Shown here: positions 35,588 through 43,653 of the stretch, piece by piece
Layout of the letters: each line of letters starts with the position of its first letter
Numbering within the stretch: position 1 is the first letter of the stretch
NCBI GenBank assembly: GCA_026417415.1
Contig: JAOADG010000008.1
Coordinates: forward strand, 496,001-560,000
DNA length: 64,000 nt
Direction: 5' to 3'
Source: a bacterium
GTDB lineage: Bacteria; Electryoneota; JAOADG01
Program-made: the position numbers and the translations under genes
The notes under the pieces: generated by a model
Databases searched by the model: none
Told to the model about the DNA's origin: nothing
Seen by the model: the letters and a program-made list of their open reading frames with translations, nothing else

Positions 35588-35836
35588 ATGGCGAAACAAA
35601 AAAAAATTACCAAAATTCAAAGGCCTTTATTTAGTAAAAGAAATTGGCGATGGTTAGGCACAGGAATTGGAGTGATTCTGTTAGGGTATTTGGCATTAAT
35701 GCAAGGACCATACAATAATCCCCTTTCATTGACAGTGGCTCCGATACTATTGACGATTGGCTATTGCATTTTAATCCCTATTGGTTTAGCCATTAGGCCT
35801 CATTTAGACGAGCAAAGTAAATCGGAAAAAAAGTAA
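35588..35836 (+). CDS. Small DUF3098-like membrane protein
   Basis: An 82-residue protein with two membrane segments (WLGTGIGVILLGYLALM and LTVAPILLTIGYCILIPIGLAI) and charged ends. The two-helix layout with an L-T-V-A-P-I entry to the second helix resembles DUF3098 proteins found in Bacteroidota. The start at 35588 has AGAGG upstream; reading further up would start inside the -35 element. Its stop is three bases before tRNA-Val, so the tRNAs may be processed from its transcript. Function unknown. Confidence 0.7.
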   Translation: MAKQKKITKIQRPLFSKRNWRWLGTGIGVILLGYLALMQGPYNNPLSLTVAPILLTIGYCILIPIGLAIRPHLDEQSKSEKK

Positions 35837-35838
35837 AT

Positions 35839-35912
35839 GGGCGATTAGCTCAGTTGGCTAGAGCATCTGCTTTACACGCAGGGGGTCGCTGGTTCAAGTC
35901 CGGCATCGCCCA
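35839..35912 (+). tRNA. tRNA-Val (TAC)
   Basis: 74-base cloverleaf: acceptor GGGCGAT pairs with ATCGCCC; anticodon loop TTTACAC gives TAC; T arm has GGTTCAAGTCC. No CCA is encoded. Confidence 0.95.
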
Positions 35913-35962
35913 CAAAATTTGGAATATCTATTTCCAATGTTATCTTTCTTTTTAAAGAAGAA

Positions 35963-36039
<77 letters not shown>

Positions 36040-36060
36040 ATAATAAGAAAATATTAATTA

Positions 36061-36133
36061 GCCGCTTTAGCTCAGGTGGTAGAGCAATGGACTGAAAATC
36101 CATGTGTCCCCAGTTCGAGTCTGGGAGGCGGCA
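36061..36133 (+). tRNA. tRNA-Phe (GAA)
   Basis: 73-base cloverleaf: acceptor GCCGCTT pairs with AGGCGGC; anticodon loop CTGAAAA gives GAA; T arm has AGTTCGAGTCT. CCA is not encoded. It lies 30 bases before rplU. Confidence 0.95.
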
Positions 36134-36163
36134 CTTGTTAAATTCATACATTGAGGATTAAAA

Positions 36164-36475
36164 GTGTACGCTATCGCTGAAATTTCAGGTTCACAAGTAC
36201 GTTTAGAAAATGGTAAAAAAGTTCGTGTTCCTAAACTTAATAATGAAATTGGCAGTAAAATTGAATTGAGCCGTTTTTTACTGACAGTTAATGATCAAGG
36301 TGAAGTCAAAGTAGGTACCCCTTTCGTAGATGGAAATGCAACTTTATCTGTACTTGAGCATAAAAGAGACAAAAAAATACATCTATTTAAGAAAAAGCGC
36401 AGAAAGGGATACGTTAAACAAGGTTCGCACAGGCAACACTATACAGTTGTGTACGTGGAAACGCTATCTGTTTAA
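36164..36475 (+). CDS. rplU: 50S ribosomal protein L21
   Basis: A 103-residue ribosomal protein of the large subunit, binding 23S rRNA near L20. The start is GTG at 36164 with GAGG eight bases upstream ([15 protein letters not shown] is the typical N-terminus). The conserved C-terminal [19 protein letters not shown] matches L21. It is 14 bases from rpmA, the standard rplU-rpmA pair, and follows three tRNAs. Confidence 0.97.
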   Translation: MYAIAEISGSQVRLENGKKVRVPKLNNEIGSKIELSRFLLTVNDQGEVKVGTPFVDGNATLSVLEHKRDKKIHLFKKKRRKGYVKQGSHRQHYTVVYVETLSV

Positions 36476-36489
36476 TAAGGAGTAGAGTT

Positions 36490-36750
36490 ATGGCACATAA
36501 AAAAGGAGTTGGAAGTTCAAGGAACGGACGTGATTCAAATCCAAAAATGCTTGGTGTTAAAAAGTCCGGTGGTGAATTAGTAATTCCCGGCAATATCATT
36601 CTTAGACAAAGAGGAACTCGCTTCCACCCGGGCTTAAATGTTGGAATGGGTAAAGATCATACGATTTTTGCGAAAATAGAAGGTAAAGTAAAATTTTATA
36701 CCCGTAATAATCGCCGATGGGTCTCTGTAGAACCTATTAATACTGATTAA
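36490..36750 (+). CDS. rpmA: 50S ribosomal protein L27
   Basis: An 86-residue protein at the peptidyl-transferase side of the large subunit. It begins [16 protein letters not shown] without the cleavable N-terminal extension of Firmicutes L27, and carries the conserved [10 protein letters not shown] and [14 protein letters not shown] is nine bases upstream. It ends the rplU-rpmA unit, followed by a strong terminator. Confidence 0.97.
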   Translation: MAHKKGVGSSRNGRDSNPKMLGVKKSGGELVIPGNIILRQRGTRFHPGLNVGMGKDHTIFAKIEGKVKFYTRNNRRWVSVEPINTD

Positions 36751-36767
36751 ATAATTGGGATTTAAAT

Positions 36768-36798
36768 AAAAACGGTACTCAGAAGAGTACCGTTTTTT
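36768..36798 (+). terminator. Bidirectional terminator between rpmA and the 36816 gene
   Basis: A stem formed by AACGGTACTC (36771-36780) and GAGTACCGTT (36785-36794), loop AGAA, flanked by A-run and T-run, so it can stop transcription on both strands. Confidence 0.9.
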
Positions 36799-36815
36799 AT
36801 TGTATTTAATGGTGT

Positions 36816-37322
36816 TTAATCGTCATCATCTTCTTTTTCAAATCCATCTTTATCCATCCACCATGGACCATAACCAAATGGATGTCTTTCACCTGCCCAA
36901 GGAGGAGCACCATAACCAAAACCAAACGGAGGTGGTCCAAAGGGAGGTTCACAACATCCACAGTCCCACCAACCACGACCTTTTTTGCCCTTGAATTTGG
37001 GTGGTTTAACAAAACCTAAATTTCCTATCCGTTTTGCATGGTGACGTGCTTTAATTAATGCAGAATGTGCATCCTGTTCCTTTCCTTGATTTAGAAGTTT
37101 TTTTGCATTTTCAATTTCTTTTTTTGCTTCTTGTAGTGCTTGTTCACGTAGTTCCATTGCAGTTTTACTGAAAACTTCAAGGTCTTGAATACGTTCATCC
37201 CAAATTTTGATTTGTTCTTTTAGATCAGGTGTTATCGGAGTACTCTCTTTTGGTTTGTTTTGGGCAAAACTTGAAAGAACCAATAGAAACAAAGAAAACA
37301 GGATAAGTAATTTTTTGCGCAT
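36816..37322 (-). CDS. Secreted helical protein with Cys/Pro/Gly/Trp-rich tail and acidic end
   Basis: A 168-residue exported protein. A signal peptide (LLILFSLFLLVLSSFAQ) is followed by a charged helical region (residues about 35-105, EQALQEAKKEIENAKKLLNQ). The last 50 residues are unusual: WWDCGCCEPP, then FGPPPFGFGYGAPP, Trp and Gly-rich repeats, ending in EKEDDDD. The C-G-C-C cluster and acidic tail could bind metal. AAGGAG is close to the start. No family recognised. It is followed by the terminator shared with rpmA. Confidence 0.7.
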   Translation of the reverse strand: MRKKLLILFSLFLLVLSSFAQNKPKESTPITPDLKEQIKIWDERIQDLEVFSKTAMELREQALQEAKKEIENAKKLLNQGKEQDAHSALIKARHHAKRIGNLGFVKPPKFKGKKGRGWWDCGCCEPPFGPPPFGFGYGAPPWAGERHPFGYGPWWMDKDGFEKEDDDD

Positions 37323-37346
37323 ATTTTTCTCCTTATTGAATTGAGT

Positions 37347-37372
37347 AAAGTGACGTATTGTCTTATCACTTT
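37347..37372 (-). promoter_or_regulatory. 7-bp perfect inverted repeat upstream of the secreted Cys/Gly-rich protein
   Basis: AAAGTGA (37347-37353) and TCACTTT (37366-37372) are perfect complements with a 12-base centre. It sits about 25 bases upstream of the start of the 36816-37322 gene, in its promoter or leader. It could be a repressor operator. Confidence 0.4.
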
Positions 37373-37422
37373 GACAACCATCCAGTTGAAAAGTTTAAAT
37401 CAAGATTGTAGAAGTTGTAAAA

Positions 37423-38268
37423 CTAAAATTCAGGTGAGTTTTTAGCGATGAACACGGGACAAGGAGACATCCGCACGACACGTTCAGTTGTAGAACCAAG
37501 AAGTAATTCTCGCATTCCCCCACTTCCGTGTGGTCCAATCACCAATAATTGTGCATTTAATTGTTCTGCAAGTGCGACCATTTCTTTTGAAGCTATACCA
37601 GTTAGTACATGATGATGAGACAATGTTGGAATAGGAATATTTGAATCGAAGTTTTTGAATGCTTCTAAAATGGTCTGTTCTGCATTGGGTACTAAATTTT
37701 GCAATGAAGGAAATTCAAAAGGTGTTCCTTGAAATACACCACTTTCAATGGTATGTAAGATATGGATTTCGCCATCACATTGCTTGGAAATATACTTTGC
37801 CCAATTCAGTGCTTGTCGTGAAGGCAAAGAAAAATCAATACCTACTAAAATTACTTTAATTAAATTTGGAACTTGTTGTTTGGTGTTGCAAGGTACAAGA
37901 ATAACAGGAGTAGGCGTGTGACGCATGACTTGTTCTGTGATTGATCCTAACATCCATTTGGCTAATGGATGTCGTCCATGAGTACTCATAATCAATAAAG
38001 TCGGATTATTGGTTGTACACGCCTGTATAATTTGTGTACTCGGATCTTTACTAAAAGTAAATTGAAACTGATAGTTAGTTTGTGTTTTTTGTAGTTCATT
38101 TACAAACTGCTCTTTCATTGATTCTATATGAGTATCTTCGTCATTTGAAGATTTGCAATGCATGATTTGAATTTCAGCATTGAGAATGGATGCAAAAGAA
38201 ATTGCATACTGAAGTGCAGTAAAAGAAGGTTTAGCAAAATCGGTCGGAAATAAAATGGTCTTTTTCAT
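37423..38268 (-). CDS. Universal stress protein, two UspA domains in tandem
   Basis: A 281-residue cytoplasmic protein built of two Usp domains (about 1-140 and 145-281). Each has the beta-strand start (KTILFPTDFAKPS; VILVGIDFSLPS) and the nucleotide-binding G-2x-G-9x-G(S/T) pattern (STHGRHPLAKWMLGSITEQV and GPHGSGGMRELLLGSTTERV). It is thought to bind ATP and support stress survival. It lies eight bases after kdsA and ends the rpmG-to-usp operon. Confidence 0.9.
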   Translation of the reverse strand: MKKTILFPTDFAKPSFTALQYAISFASILNAEIQIMHCKSSNDEDTHIESMKEQFVNELQKTQTNYQFQFTFSKDPSTQIIQACTTNNPTLLIMSTHGRHPLAKWMLGSITEQVMRHTPTPVILVPCNTKQQVPNLIKVILVGIDFSLPSRQALNWAKYISKQCDGEIHILHTIESGVFQGTPFEFPSLQNLVPNAEQTILEAFKNFDSNIPIPTLSHHHVLTGIASKEMVALAEQLNAQLLVIGPHGSGGMRELLLGSTTERVVRMSPCPVFIAKNSPEF

Positions 38269-38275
38269 ACGTTCA

Positions 38276-39124
38276 CTACTCGTCCGTTTTCAATCGTAAC
38301 TCTTTTACTGTTTCATTCAAACGATAAATTTGCTCTAATAATGTACGAAATAGTTCTAAGGTGAGCATATTCGGGCCATCAGAAGGAGCAAAATCTGGAT
38401 TAGGGTGAACTTCTAAAAACACACCATCAATTCCAACCGCTACTGCAGCACGAACTAATCCTAAAACTTCAAAGCGATTCCCGATACTTTTTCCAACTCC
38501 TCCACCTAACTGTTGGACAGAATGGGTTCCATCAAAGATGACAGGAAAACCTTGTTGACGAATACGAGACAAACTTCGCATATCAACCACTAAATCTCTA
38601 TAACCAAAACAAGTTCCTCTTTCAGTAATTAAGATTTTAGGGTTACCTGTCTGTTTTACTTTTTCTGCGGCATATTTTATATCGTCAGGGTGTAAAAATT
38701 GCCCTTTTTTAATATTTACAGTTTTATTCGTCTTTCCAGCACTTTGTAATAAAGTGGTTTGTCGGCAAAGAAATGCAGGAATTTGCAAAATATCCACAAC
38801 TTCTGCTACTAATGCACATTCTGTACTTTCATGTACGTCTGTCAAAACGGGAACACCAACTTTTGATTTTACTTCTGAAAGAATAGATAAACCTTGTTCT
38901 AAACCGGGTCCTCTTGGAGACAGTCCAGAAGTTCTATTTGCTTTATCATAACTTGCCTTAAAAACAAATTGAAATGGATAAGGTTTAAGAACTTCTTTTA
39001 ATTTTTCTGCCCATTTGATTGTAAAATCACGTTCTTCAATAACGCAAGGGCCCGCAATCAACAATAATGGTTCCTCTGTTCCTACTTTGAGATTGGATGT
39101 AATTTCAAAAGTTGAAACCATCAT
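38276..39124 (-). CDS. kdsA: 3-deoxy-8-phosphooctulonate (KDO-8-P) synthase
   Basis: A 282-residue enzyme that condenses phosphoenolpyruvate with arabinose-5-phosphate for KDO, the inner-core sugar of LPS. Visible parts: IAGPCVIEERDF, the KASYDKANRTS motif, LTDVHES, IPAFLCRQT, NIKKGQF, and FDGTHSVQQLGGG. The start shares an A with the stop of kdsD (TAATG), so the two are coupled; an ATG one codon on (39121) could also serve. Along with kdsD and lptD, it shows the cell makes LPS. Confidence 0.95.
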   Translation of the reverse strand: MMVSTFEITSNLKVGTEEPLLLIAGPCVIEERDFTIKWAEKLKEVLKPYPFQFVFKASYDKANRTSGLSPRGPGLEQGLSILSEVKSKVGVPVLTDVHESTECALVAEVVDILQIPAFLCRQTTLLQSAGKTNKTVNIKKGQFLHPDDIKYAAEKVKQTGNPKILITERGTCFGYRDLVVDMRSLSRIRQQGFPVIFDGTHSVQQLGGGVGKSIGNRFEVLGLVRAAVAVGIDGVFLEVHPNPDFAPSDGPNMLTLELFRTLLEQIYRLNETVKELRLKTDE

Positions 39125-40134
39125 TAAATGGAATTCCCATGTGAAGTAGAAGGGAGACCTGCGGCCAATAAGTCATGTAATCGTAACATTCCAATTGCTT
39201 TACCGTATGTATCAACTACTGGTAAAACAGAAATTTGTGAAGGACGATTTTCCATTAGGCGCAATGCTTCTAAGGCCAACATCCCCAAATGAGCTGTCAC
39301 TGGATTTTTAGTCATTACTTCAGAAATTGGATCAAGAAGTACTTTACTTCCAAATTTGAGAATACTTCTTCGTAAGTCACCATCCGTAAAAAATCCAATA
39401 AGTTTTCCATCCTCGTCAACAATGGACACAGCACCTAATGGAATTGAAGTTAATAATTTGATTGCATCTTGTATGGTTGCATTTGCTTGTATAGTTGGGT
39501 TTTCTTCACCTTTGTGCATCAGATCGTCTACTTTAAGAAGAAGCTTTTTCCCTAAGCTTCCACCAGGATGAAGTTTAGCGAAGTCTTCTGGTTGAAAACC
39601 ACGAATGGTCATTAATACAATTGCTAACGCGTCTCCCAAAGCCAAAGTTGCAGTTGTGGAACTGGTTGGTGTCAGTCCAGATAGACCCGCTTCTTTAATG
39701 TCTCCTAAGGGTAAATAAATATCCGATAAATTTGCTAATTCAGAACGCTCGTTTTGAGTTATGGCAACAGTAGTTGCCCCTATTTTTTTTAGAATGGGTA
39801 AAATAGCGATCAACTCTTCAGTTTCACCGGATTTTGAAAGCAAGATGCAAATATCACCAGGCCTTACGATACCAACATCACCATGAAGCCCTTCAGTGGG
39901 ATGCAAAAAAATAGCTAACGTTCCAGTGGAGGATAGAGTCGCAGCAATTTTTCTTGCAATTAAACCAGATTTCCCCACTCCAGTAAGAATCACTTTTCCA
40001 TTAGAATGTAAAATCAAATGGACCAATTTCACGAAATTTTCATTCAGCACAGAAATCAAACTGTCTAATGCAGACCGTTCGGTAAGAATAACCTCTTTGG
40101 CAATTGCTAAAATTTCATCAGGAGTTCGCATCAT
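39124..40134 (-). CDS. kdsD: Arabinose-5-phosphate isomerase (KpsF/GutQ type)
   Basis: It turns ribulose-5-phosphate into arabinose-5-phosphate, the substrate of KdsA. The SIS domain holds GVGKSGLIARKIAATLSSTG and LSKSGETEE; two CBS repeats occupy the C-terminal third (LMHKGEENPT, SEVMTKNPV). The start is taken at 40134 (MMRTPDEILAIAKE), just past the stop of the DinB-like gene; the second Met (40131) is equally possible. The 336-residue length fits. It is coupled to kdsA by the TAATG overlap. Confidence 0.94.
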   Translation of the reverse strand: MMRTPDEILAIAKEVILTERSALDSLISVLNENFVKLVHLILHSNGKVILTGVGKSGLIARKIAATLSSTGTLAIFLHPTEGLHGDVGIVRPGDICILLSKSGETEELIAILPILKKIGATTVAITQNERSELANLSDIYLPLGDIKEAGLSGLTPTSSTTATLALGDALAIVLMTIRGFQPEDFAKLHPGGSLGKKLLLKVDDLMHKGEENPTIQANATIQDAIKLLTSIPLGAVSIVDEDGKLIGFFTDGDLRRSILKFGSKVLLDPISEVMTKNPVTAHLGMLALEALRLMENRPSQISVLPVVDTYGKAIGMLRLHDLLAAGLPSTSHGNSI

Positions 40135-40135
40135 A

Positions 40136-40684
40136 CTATTTGTTTGATAATTGTTCAACCAAGCCACGTATATGGGTAAAATAGAATTTATCCAAATAAA
40201 AAAGGAGTATAATAGAATCTACTAAACTCACGAAACCTACGTAAGGTGAATACATTCGTAATCGTTGAGATAAAATAGGATTTAAATTTTCACAAGTGTA
40301 AACAAGTTTTTGTGAAAAGGTATCAAGCGATTGAAAATAGTACTTTCTGCGATATTTTCCACTTGGTTTTAAAAACCACCAATGTGGAATTGAATTTTTA
40401 TCGGTGAATGGAGAAGATTGTATTGTTGATTGTTGTATTGGTTTCATTGGTAAGAAACGAAAGAGTCGAAAAGAAAGTTGAAAAGAAAACCACCAAAACC
40501 GATCAGATTGGATATTGTATTCAACAATCTGTGCAACACTCCAAGAGTTTTTAGAAACACGAAAACGCCAAAGTTGTCTTTCAATTGATAGTAAATACTT
40601 AATTACTTCTTGACGTTGTTGTTGAAAAATTGAAAGCGCACTCTCTAAGGAGTGCGCTGCATTTTCAAAATGTTCAAATTGCAT
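40136..40684 (-). CDS. DinB-like four-helix protein
   Basis: A 182-residue protein with the DinB-superfamily pattern: an N-terminal helix, then RVSKNSWSVAQIVEYNIQSDR, the conserved W-S-x2-Q-x2-E/H helix entry, and a C-terminal helix with HIRGLVEQLS. Only one His of the usual three metal-binding His is clear, so metal binding may be lost. It has several aromatic-rich stretches and may touch membranes. It lies between the zinc-ribbon gene and kdsD in an operon. The role is unknown. Confidence 0.6.
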   Translation of the reverse strand: MQFEHFENAAHSLESALSIFQQQRQEVIKYLLSIERQLWRFRVSKNSWSVAQIVEYNIQSDRFWWFSFQLSFRLFRFLPMKPIQQSTIQSSPFTDKNSIPHWWFLKPSGKYRRKYYFQSLDTFSQKLVYTCENLNPILSQRLRMYSPYVGFVSLVDSIILLFYLDKFYFTHIRGLVEQLSNK

Positions 40685-40689
40685 TGAAA

Positions 40690-40887
40690 CTATAAAATTT
40701 TATTGCAAGAGGTGCAATATTTAATACGCTTTCGGACGAATCTTAAAACACCAGTTTCAGTACGAATGGTTTCAACACGTAAAGTAGGTGCAGACATGGT
40801 TTCTTTTTGACAATGCGGACAGAATGTTATCAACGAAGCATTTTTTACCTTTTTGACTTTTTCACCAAATGACTGTTGCTTGGCCAT
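40690..40887 (-). CDS. Small zinc-ribbon protein next to rpmG
   Basis: A 65-residue basic protein with CPHC near residue 23 and CTSC near residue 58, a four-Cys zinc ribbon. It starts MAKQQSFGEKVKKVK, and lies 15 bases after rpmG. Small size, high Lys/Arg and the operon position suggest it binds the ribosome or RNA (inference). It is not L33 itself, which is present next door. No family name is recognised. Confidence 0.7.
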   Translation of the reverse strand: MAKQQSFGEKVKKVKNASLITFCPHCQKETMSAPTLRVETIRTETGVLRFVRKRIKYCTSCNKIL

Positions 40888-40902
40888 ATTCGTTAATCCT
40901 TT

Positions 40903-41091
40903 TTACTTCACTTCTTTGAATAGGGTTACTTTGCGTTCAAACTTGCAATACTTTTTCAATTCTATACGATCCGGAGTGTTCCGTTTGTTTTTGCTAGTAG
41001 CATATCTCGCAACACCCGGCATATTGTTTTTACGGCATTCGGTACATTCAAGCAGTATATTGATACGTACTTCTTTCGATTTACTAGCCAT
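40903..41091 (-). CDS. rpmG: 50S ribosomal protein L33
   Basis: A 62-residue protein with the Bacteroidota-style insertion ([22 protein letters not shown]) and the conserved ELKKYC core. The first CTEC zinc pair is intact, but the second pair is reduced to a single Cys (KYCKFERKV), so this is a mixed form of the zinc site. GGAGGG precedes the ATG by six bases. It is the first gene of an operon running to uspA at 37423, driven by the promoter at 41112-41140. Confidence 0.93.
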   Translation of the reverse strand: MASKSKEVRINILLECTECRKNNMPGVARYATSKNKRNTPDRIELKKYCKFERKVTLFKEVK

Positions 41092-41111
41092 ATAGTCCCT
41101 CCAAAAATAAA

Positions 41112-41140
41112 ATTCTAAGAAAAAAAACGGTTTAAGTCAA
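41112..41140 (-). promoter_or_regulatory. Sigma-70 promoter of the rpmG operon
   Basis: On the minus strand TTGACT (41140-41135), exactly 17 bases, TAGAAT (41117-41112), about 20 bases before the rpmG start. Sequence and spacing match the other two best promoters in the window. Confidence 0.7.
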
Positions 41141-41147
41141 ATTAATA

Positions 41148-42227
41148 TTATTTAAAAATTAATAATCCTTGGGAGCCATCTGCTACGTACAACGTATTGT
41201 TTTTAACCAAGATTTTATTTGGCATATAGCAAGGCAATAATCCCAATTGTAAAGGATTGGTTTTTTGATGGATGGATAAAACATAAATTCCATCATTCGA
41301 ATCCAAAGCATACAAATAGTTTTTATCCTCAGATAACTCTACTTGTCGTATCCTATTCGAACCATGTATAGGCATAATTTTAATCAAAGTTGGTTGTGTG
41401 GGATTTGATACAGAAACAACTGCAATACCACGATCGTAAAGTGCGACATAGACAATGGAATCAGTTTTTGTAATCCAATATGAAACTGAAGGTAAATCCA
41501 AATGTCCAATTTCAATGGGAGCAACATCATAACTATTTTGTTGCAAAATTGTTAAACCATATTCTTCGGTAGCCGCATAACTATAAGGTTTTTCCCATTT
41601 CGCCATTCGTATTCTTGCATATGGCAAAGGTGAAAGGTAGTTTGGTGAACTTGCTACCCAAGACCAGTACCAAATCTGTAAACCGGGATCAAAGATATAT
41701 TGTAACGAATAAAGATTGTAACCGTCATTATCTAAATTACACCTCATAGAACGCAACGTGGTATCTTGATCATAAAACAAGGTTAAATACACTGAAGTAG
41801 AAACATCACCCCCCTCTTGAATTTTAAATGAATCATTTTCAACATAGTACAAATAGCGAGGCGCTGTGGTGGATGTATTTTCACGTTGACCAACGACTAC
41901 TCGATTTTTTAAAGTATCATACCCCACCCAAACCATTTCACGCGAAGATAATAAATTGTTGGTAATTGGTATATTGGGTTCAATAAGAGTAGGTGTACCG
42001 GATAAGCGAACTCTGGCTAAACCTGCATTAAAATCTGCTATGTAAGCAGTGTCTCGATGTACAACAACATCATAGGGTATTCCAGGTGTTTGAATAACTG
42101 CATTTAATTGAACAGGTAAAGGGGGTATATTCGATACTACAGGATTCCTTTGTTTAGCACATCCAACTAAAAAGATTACGATATAGCAATGGATTAAAAA
42201 TGTAAGCAGCGCATGTTTGTAATTCAT
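41148..42227 (-). CDS. LVIVD-repeat beta-propeller lipoprotein
   Basis: A 359-residue lipoprotein with lipobox LVGC after a short hydrophobic segment; the start at 42227 (MNYKHALLTF) has GGGG upstream, and a longer reading would start inside the upstream gene. The mature part has repeated blade motifs such as DTAYIADFNAGLARV, DSIVYVALYDRGIAVV, NYLYALDSNDGIYVL and NTLYVADGSQGLLIF, the pattern of LVIVD repeats, so a seven- or eight-bladed propeller is likely. It follows the sugar dehydrogenase by 22 bases. A role in surface binding is likely, function unknown. Confidence 0.8.
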   Translation of the reverse strand: MNYKHALLTFLIHCYIVIFLVGCAKQRNPVVSNIPPLPVQLNAVIQTPGIPYDVVVHRDTAYIADFNAGLARVRLSGTPTLIEPNIPITNNLLSSREMVWVGYDTLKNRVVVGQRENTSTTAPRYLYYVENDSFKIQEGGDVSTSVYLTLFYDQDTTLRSMRCNLDNDGYNLYSLQYIFDPGLQIWYWSWVASSPNYLSPLPYARIRMAKWEKPYSYAATEEYGLTILQQNSYDVAPIEIGHLDLPSVSYWITKTDSIVYVALYDRGIAVVSVSNPTQPTLIKIMPIHGSNRIRQVELSEDKNYLYALDSNDGIYVLSIHQKTNPLQLGLLPCYMPNKILVKNNTLYVADGSQGLLIFK

Positions 42228-42249
42228 TTTTGCCCCAGATAAGAAGATA

Positions 42250-43563
42250 TTACAATTTAATGACATTATTTCCTTTGTAGCCCAATTTTTGTAATGCATT
42301 TCTTGTATCAAAGATGAGTTTTGAGTGATCTATGACCAACTGATAATCTACTTTTTTATGGTCGGTTGTAATCACTACTAAGTCGTATTCATTAAGTTTA
42401 TCACTAGTTAAAGCGATACTCTGGATTGAATGATTTTCTTCACGAATGCTGGGAACATGTGGATCGTAATAATCTACAGTTGCTCCTAACTTTTTCAATA
42501 AAATCATCACATCTAACGCAGGAGATTCCCTAACGTCATCAATGTCTGCTTTATAAGCCATTCCCATTAAAAGAATTTTTGATCCTTTTACCGAACGTTG
42601 CAAATTGTTAAAGATGCGAATAATTCTTTGAATAACATACTCTGGCATGTGACCATTGATTTCTGTTGCCAATTCAATAAATTTTGCACGATAATTGTGA
42701 AAACGTAGTTTCCATGCTAAGTAAGAGGGGTCAATCGGAATACAATGTCCGCCTAATCCGGGACCCGGATAAAAGGGCATAAAACCAAAAGGTTTCGTGG
42801 CGGCAGCGTTTACAATTTCCCAAACATCTGTTCCGAGAACATCGCAAATGATTGCTAATTCATTAACTAATCCGATATTAATCGCACGAAAGGTGTTTTC
42901 GTAAAGTTTTACCATTTCTGCAGCTGTTGCACTACTCACTCGGACCACATTTTGAATAACTGTTTGATAGAAAGAAATGGCCACCTCACAACAATCTGAG
43001 GTAGAACCACCCACGACCTTTGGAGTGTTTTGAGTATGATAAATTGGATTACCCGGATCTACACGCTCAGGACTAAACGAAGCAAAGATATCCACACCAA
43101 TTTTGAGTCCGTTGCGAGTCAATTGTGGAACCATTAATTCATTGGTTGTTCCAGGGTAGGTTGTTGATTCTAATGTCACTAACATTCCTTGATGTACAAA
43201 AGGTTCCATTTTATCTAAAGCACTTACGATAAATTGCATATCTGGATCACCAGTTTTATTTAGTGGGGTAGGAACAGTGATGGCAACCACTTCCACATTT
43301 TGTATTTCGGAATAATCTAATGTTGCTCGTAATTTTCCGTTTGAAACCAATTGGTTAAGTTCTTCATCTTTTACATCACCGATGTAATTTTTTCCTTGAT
43401 TGACGAGATTTACTTTATTAGAATCAACTTCAATACCAATTACTTGATATCCAGCTTTTGCTGCTTCAACCGCAAGAGGCAATCCGACATATCCAAGACC
43501 TATGACCGCTACTTTGGCTTGTCTATTGGAAAACATTTCAATGAGTTGTTCTTTAATAGTCAT
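42250..43563 (-). CDS. UDP-N-acetyl-hexosamine / nucleotide-sugar dehydrogenase (WbpA/WecC type)
   Basis: A 437-residue enzyme that oxidises the C6 hydroxyl of a UDP-sugar to the uronate with two NAD+. The N-terminal NAD site is VIGLGYVGLPLAVEAAKAG, and the catalytic Cys is in GPGLGGHCIPIDPSYLAWK, typical of the UDP-GlcNAc/ManNAc branch; the C-terminal domain has GMAYKADIDDVRESPA. The start at 43563 (MTIKEQLIEMF) is chosen because AGGAG lies seven bases upstream. It probably feeds an amino-sugar uronate into surface polysaccharide. It is followed by the propeller lipoprotein. Confidence 0.92.
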   Translation of the reverse strand: MTIKEQLIEMFSNRQAKVAVIGLGYVGLPLAVEAAKAGYQVIGIEVDSNKVNLVNQGKNYIGDVKDEELNQLVSNGKLRATLDYSEIQNVEVVAITVPTPLNKTGDPDMQFIVSALDKMEPFVHQGMLVTLESTTYPGTTNELMVPQLTRNGLKIGVDIFASFSPERVDPGNPIYHTQNTPKVVGGSTSDCCEVAISFYQTVIQNVVRVSSATAAEMVKLYENTFRAINIGLVNELAIICDVLGTDVWEIVNAAATKPFGFMPFYPGPGLGGHCIPIDPSYLAWKLRFHNYRAKFIELATEINGHMPEYVIQRIIRIFNNLQRSVKGSKILLMGMAYKADIDDVRESPALDVMILLKKLGATVDYYDPHVPSIREENHSIQSIALTSDKLNEYDLVVITTDHKKVDYQLVIDHSKLIFDTRNALQKLGYKGNNVIKL

Positions 43564-43653
43564 AAAAACTCCTTTAGAATTGAAAAAAAAACAGTAACAA
43601 GTTATCGTATTCATTTGAATACTTCAAGCCCACATTTTGGAAGAAGGTGAAGA

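Noticed and set aside
36800-37012. Two overlapping small open frames at the end of the secreted Cys/Gly-rich gene
   Set aside because: They are shadow frames of a compositionally biased gene without starts or homology.
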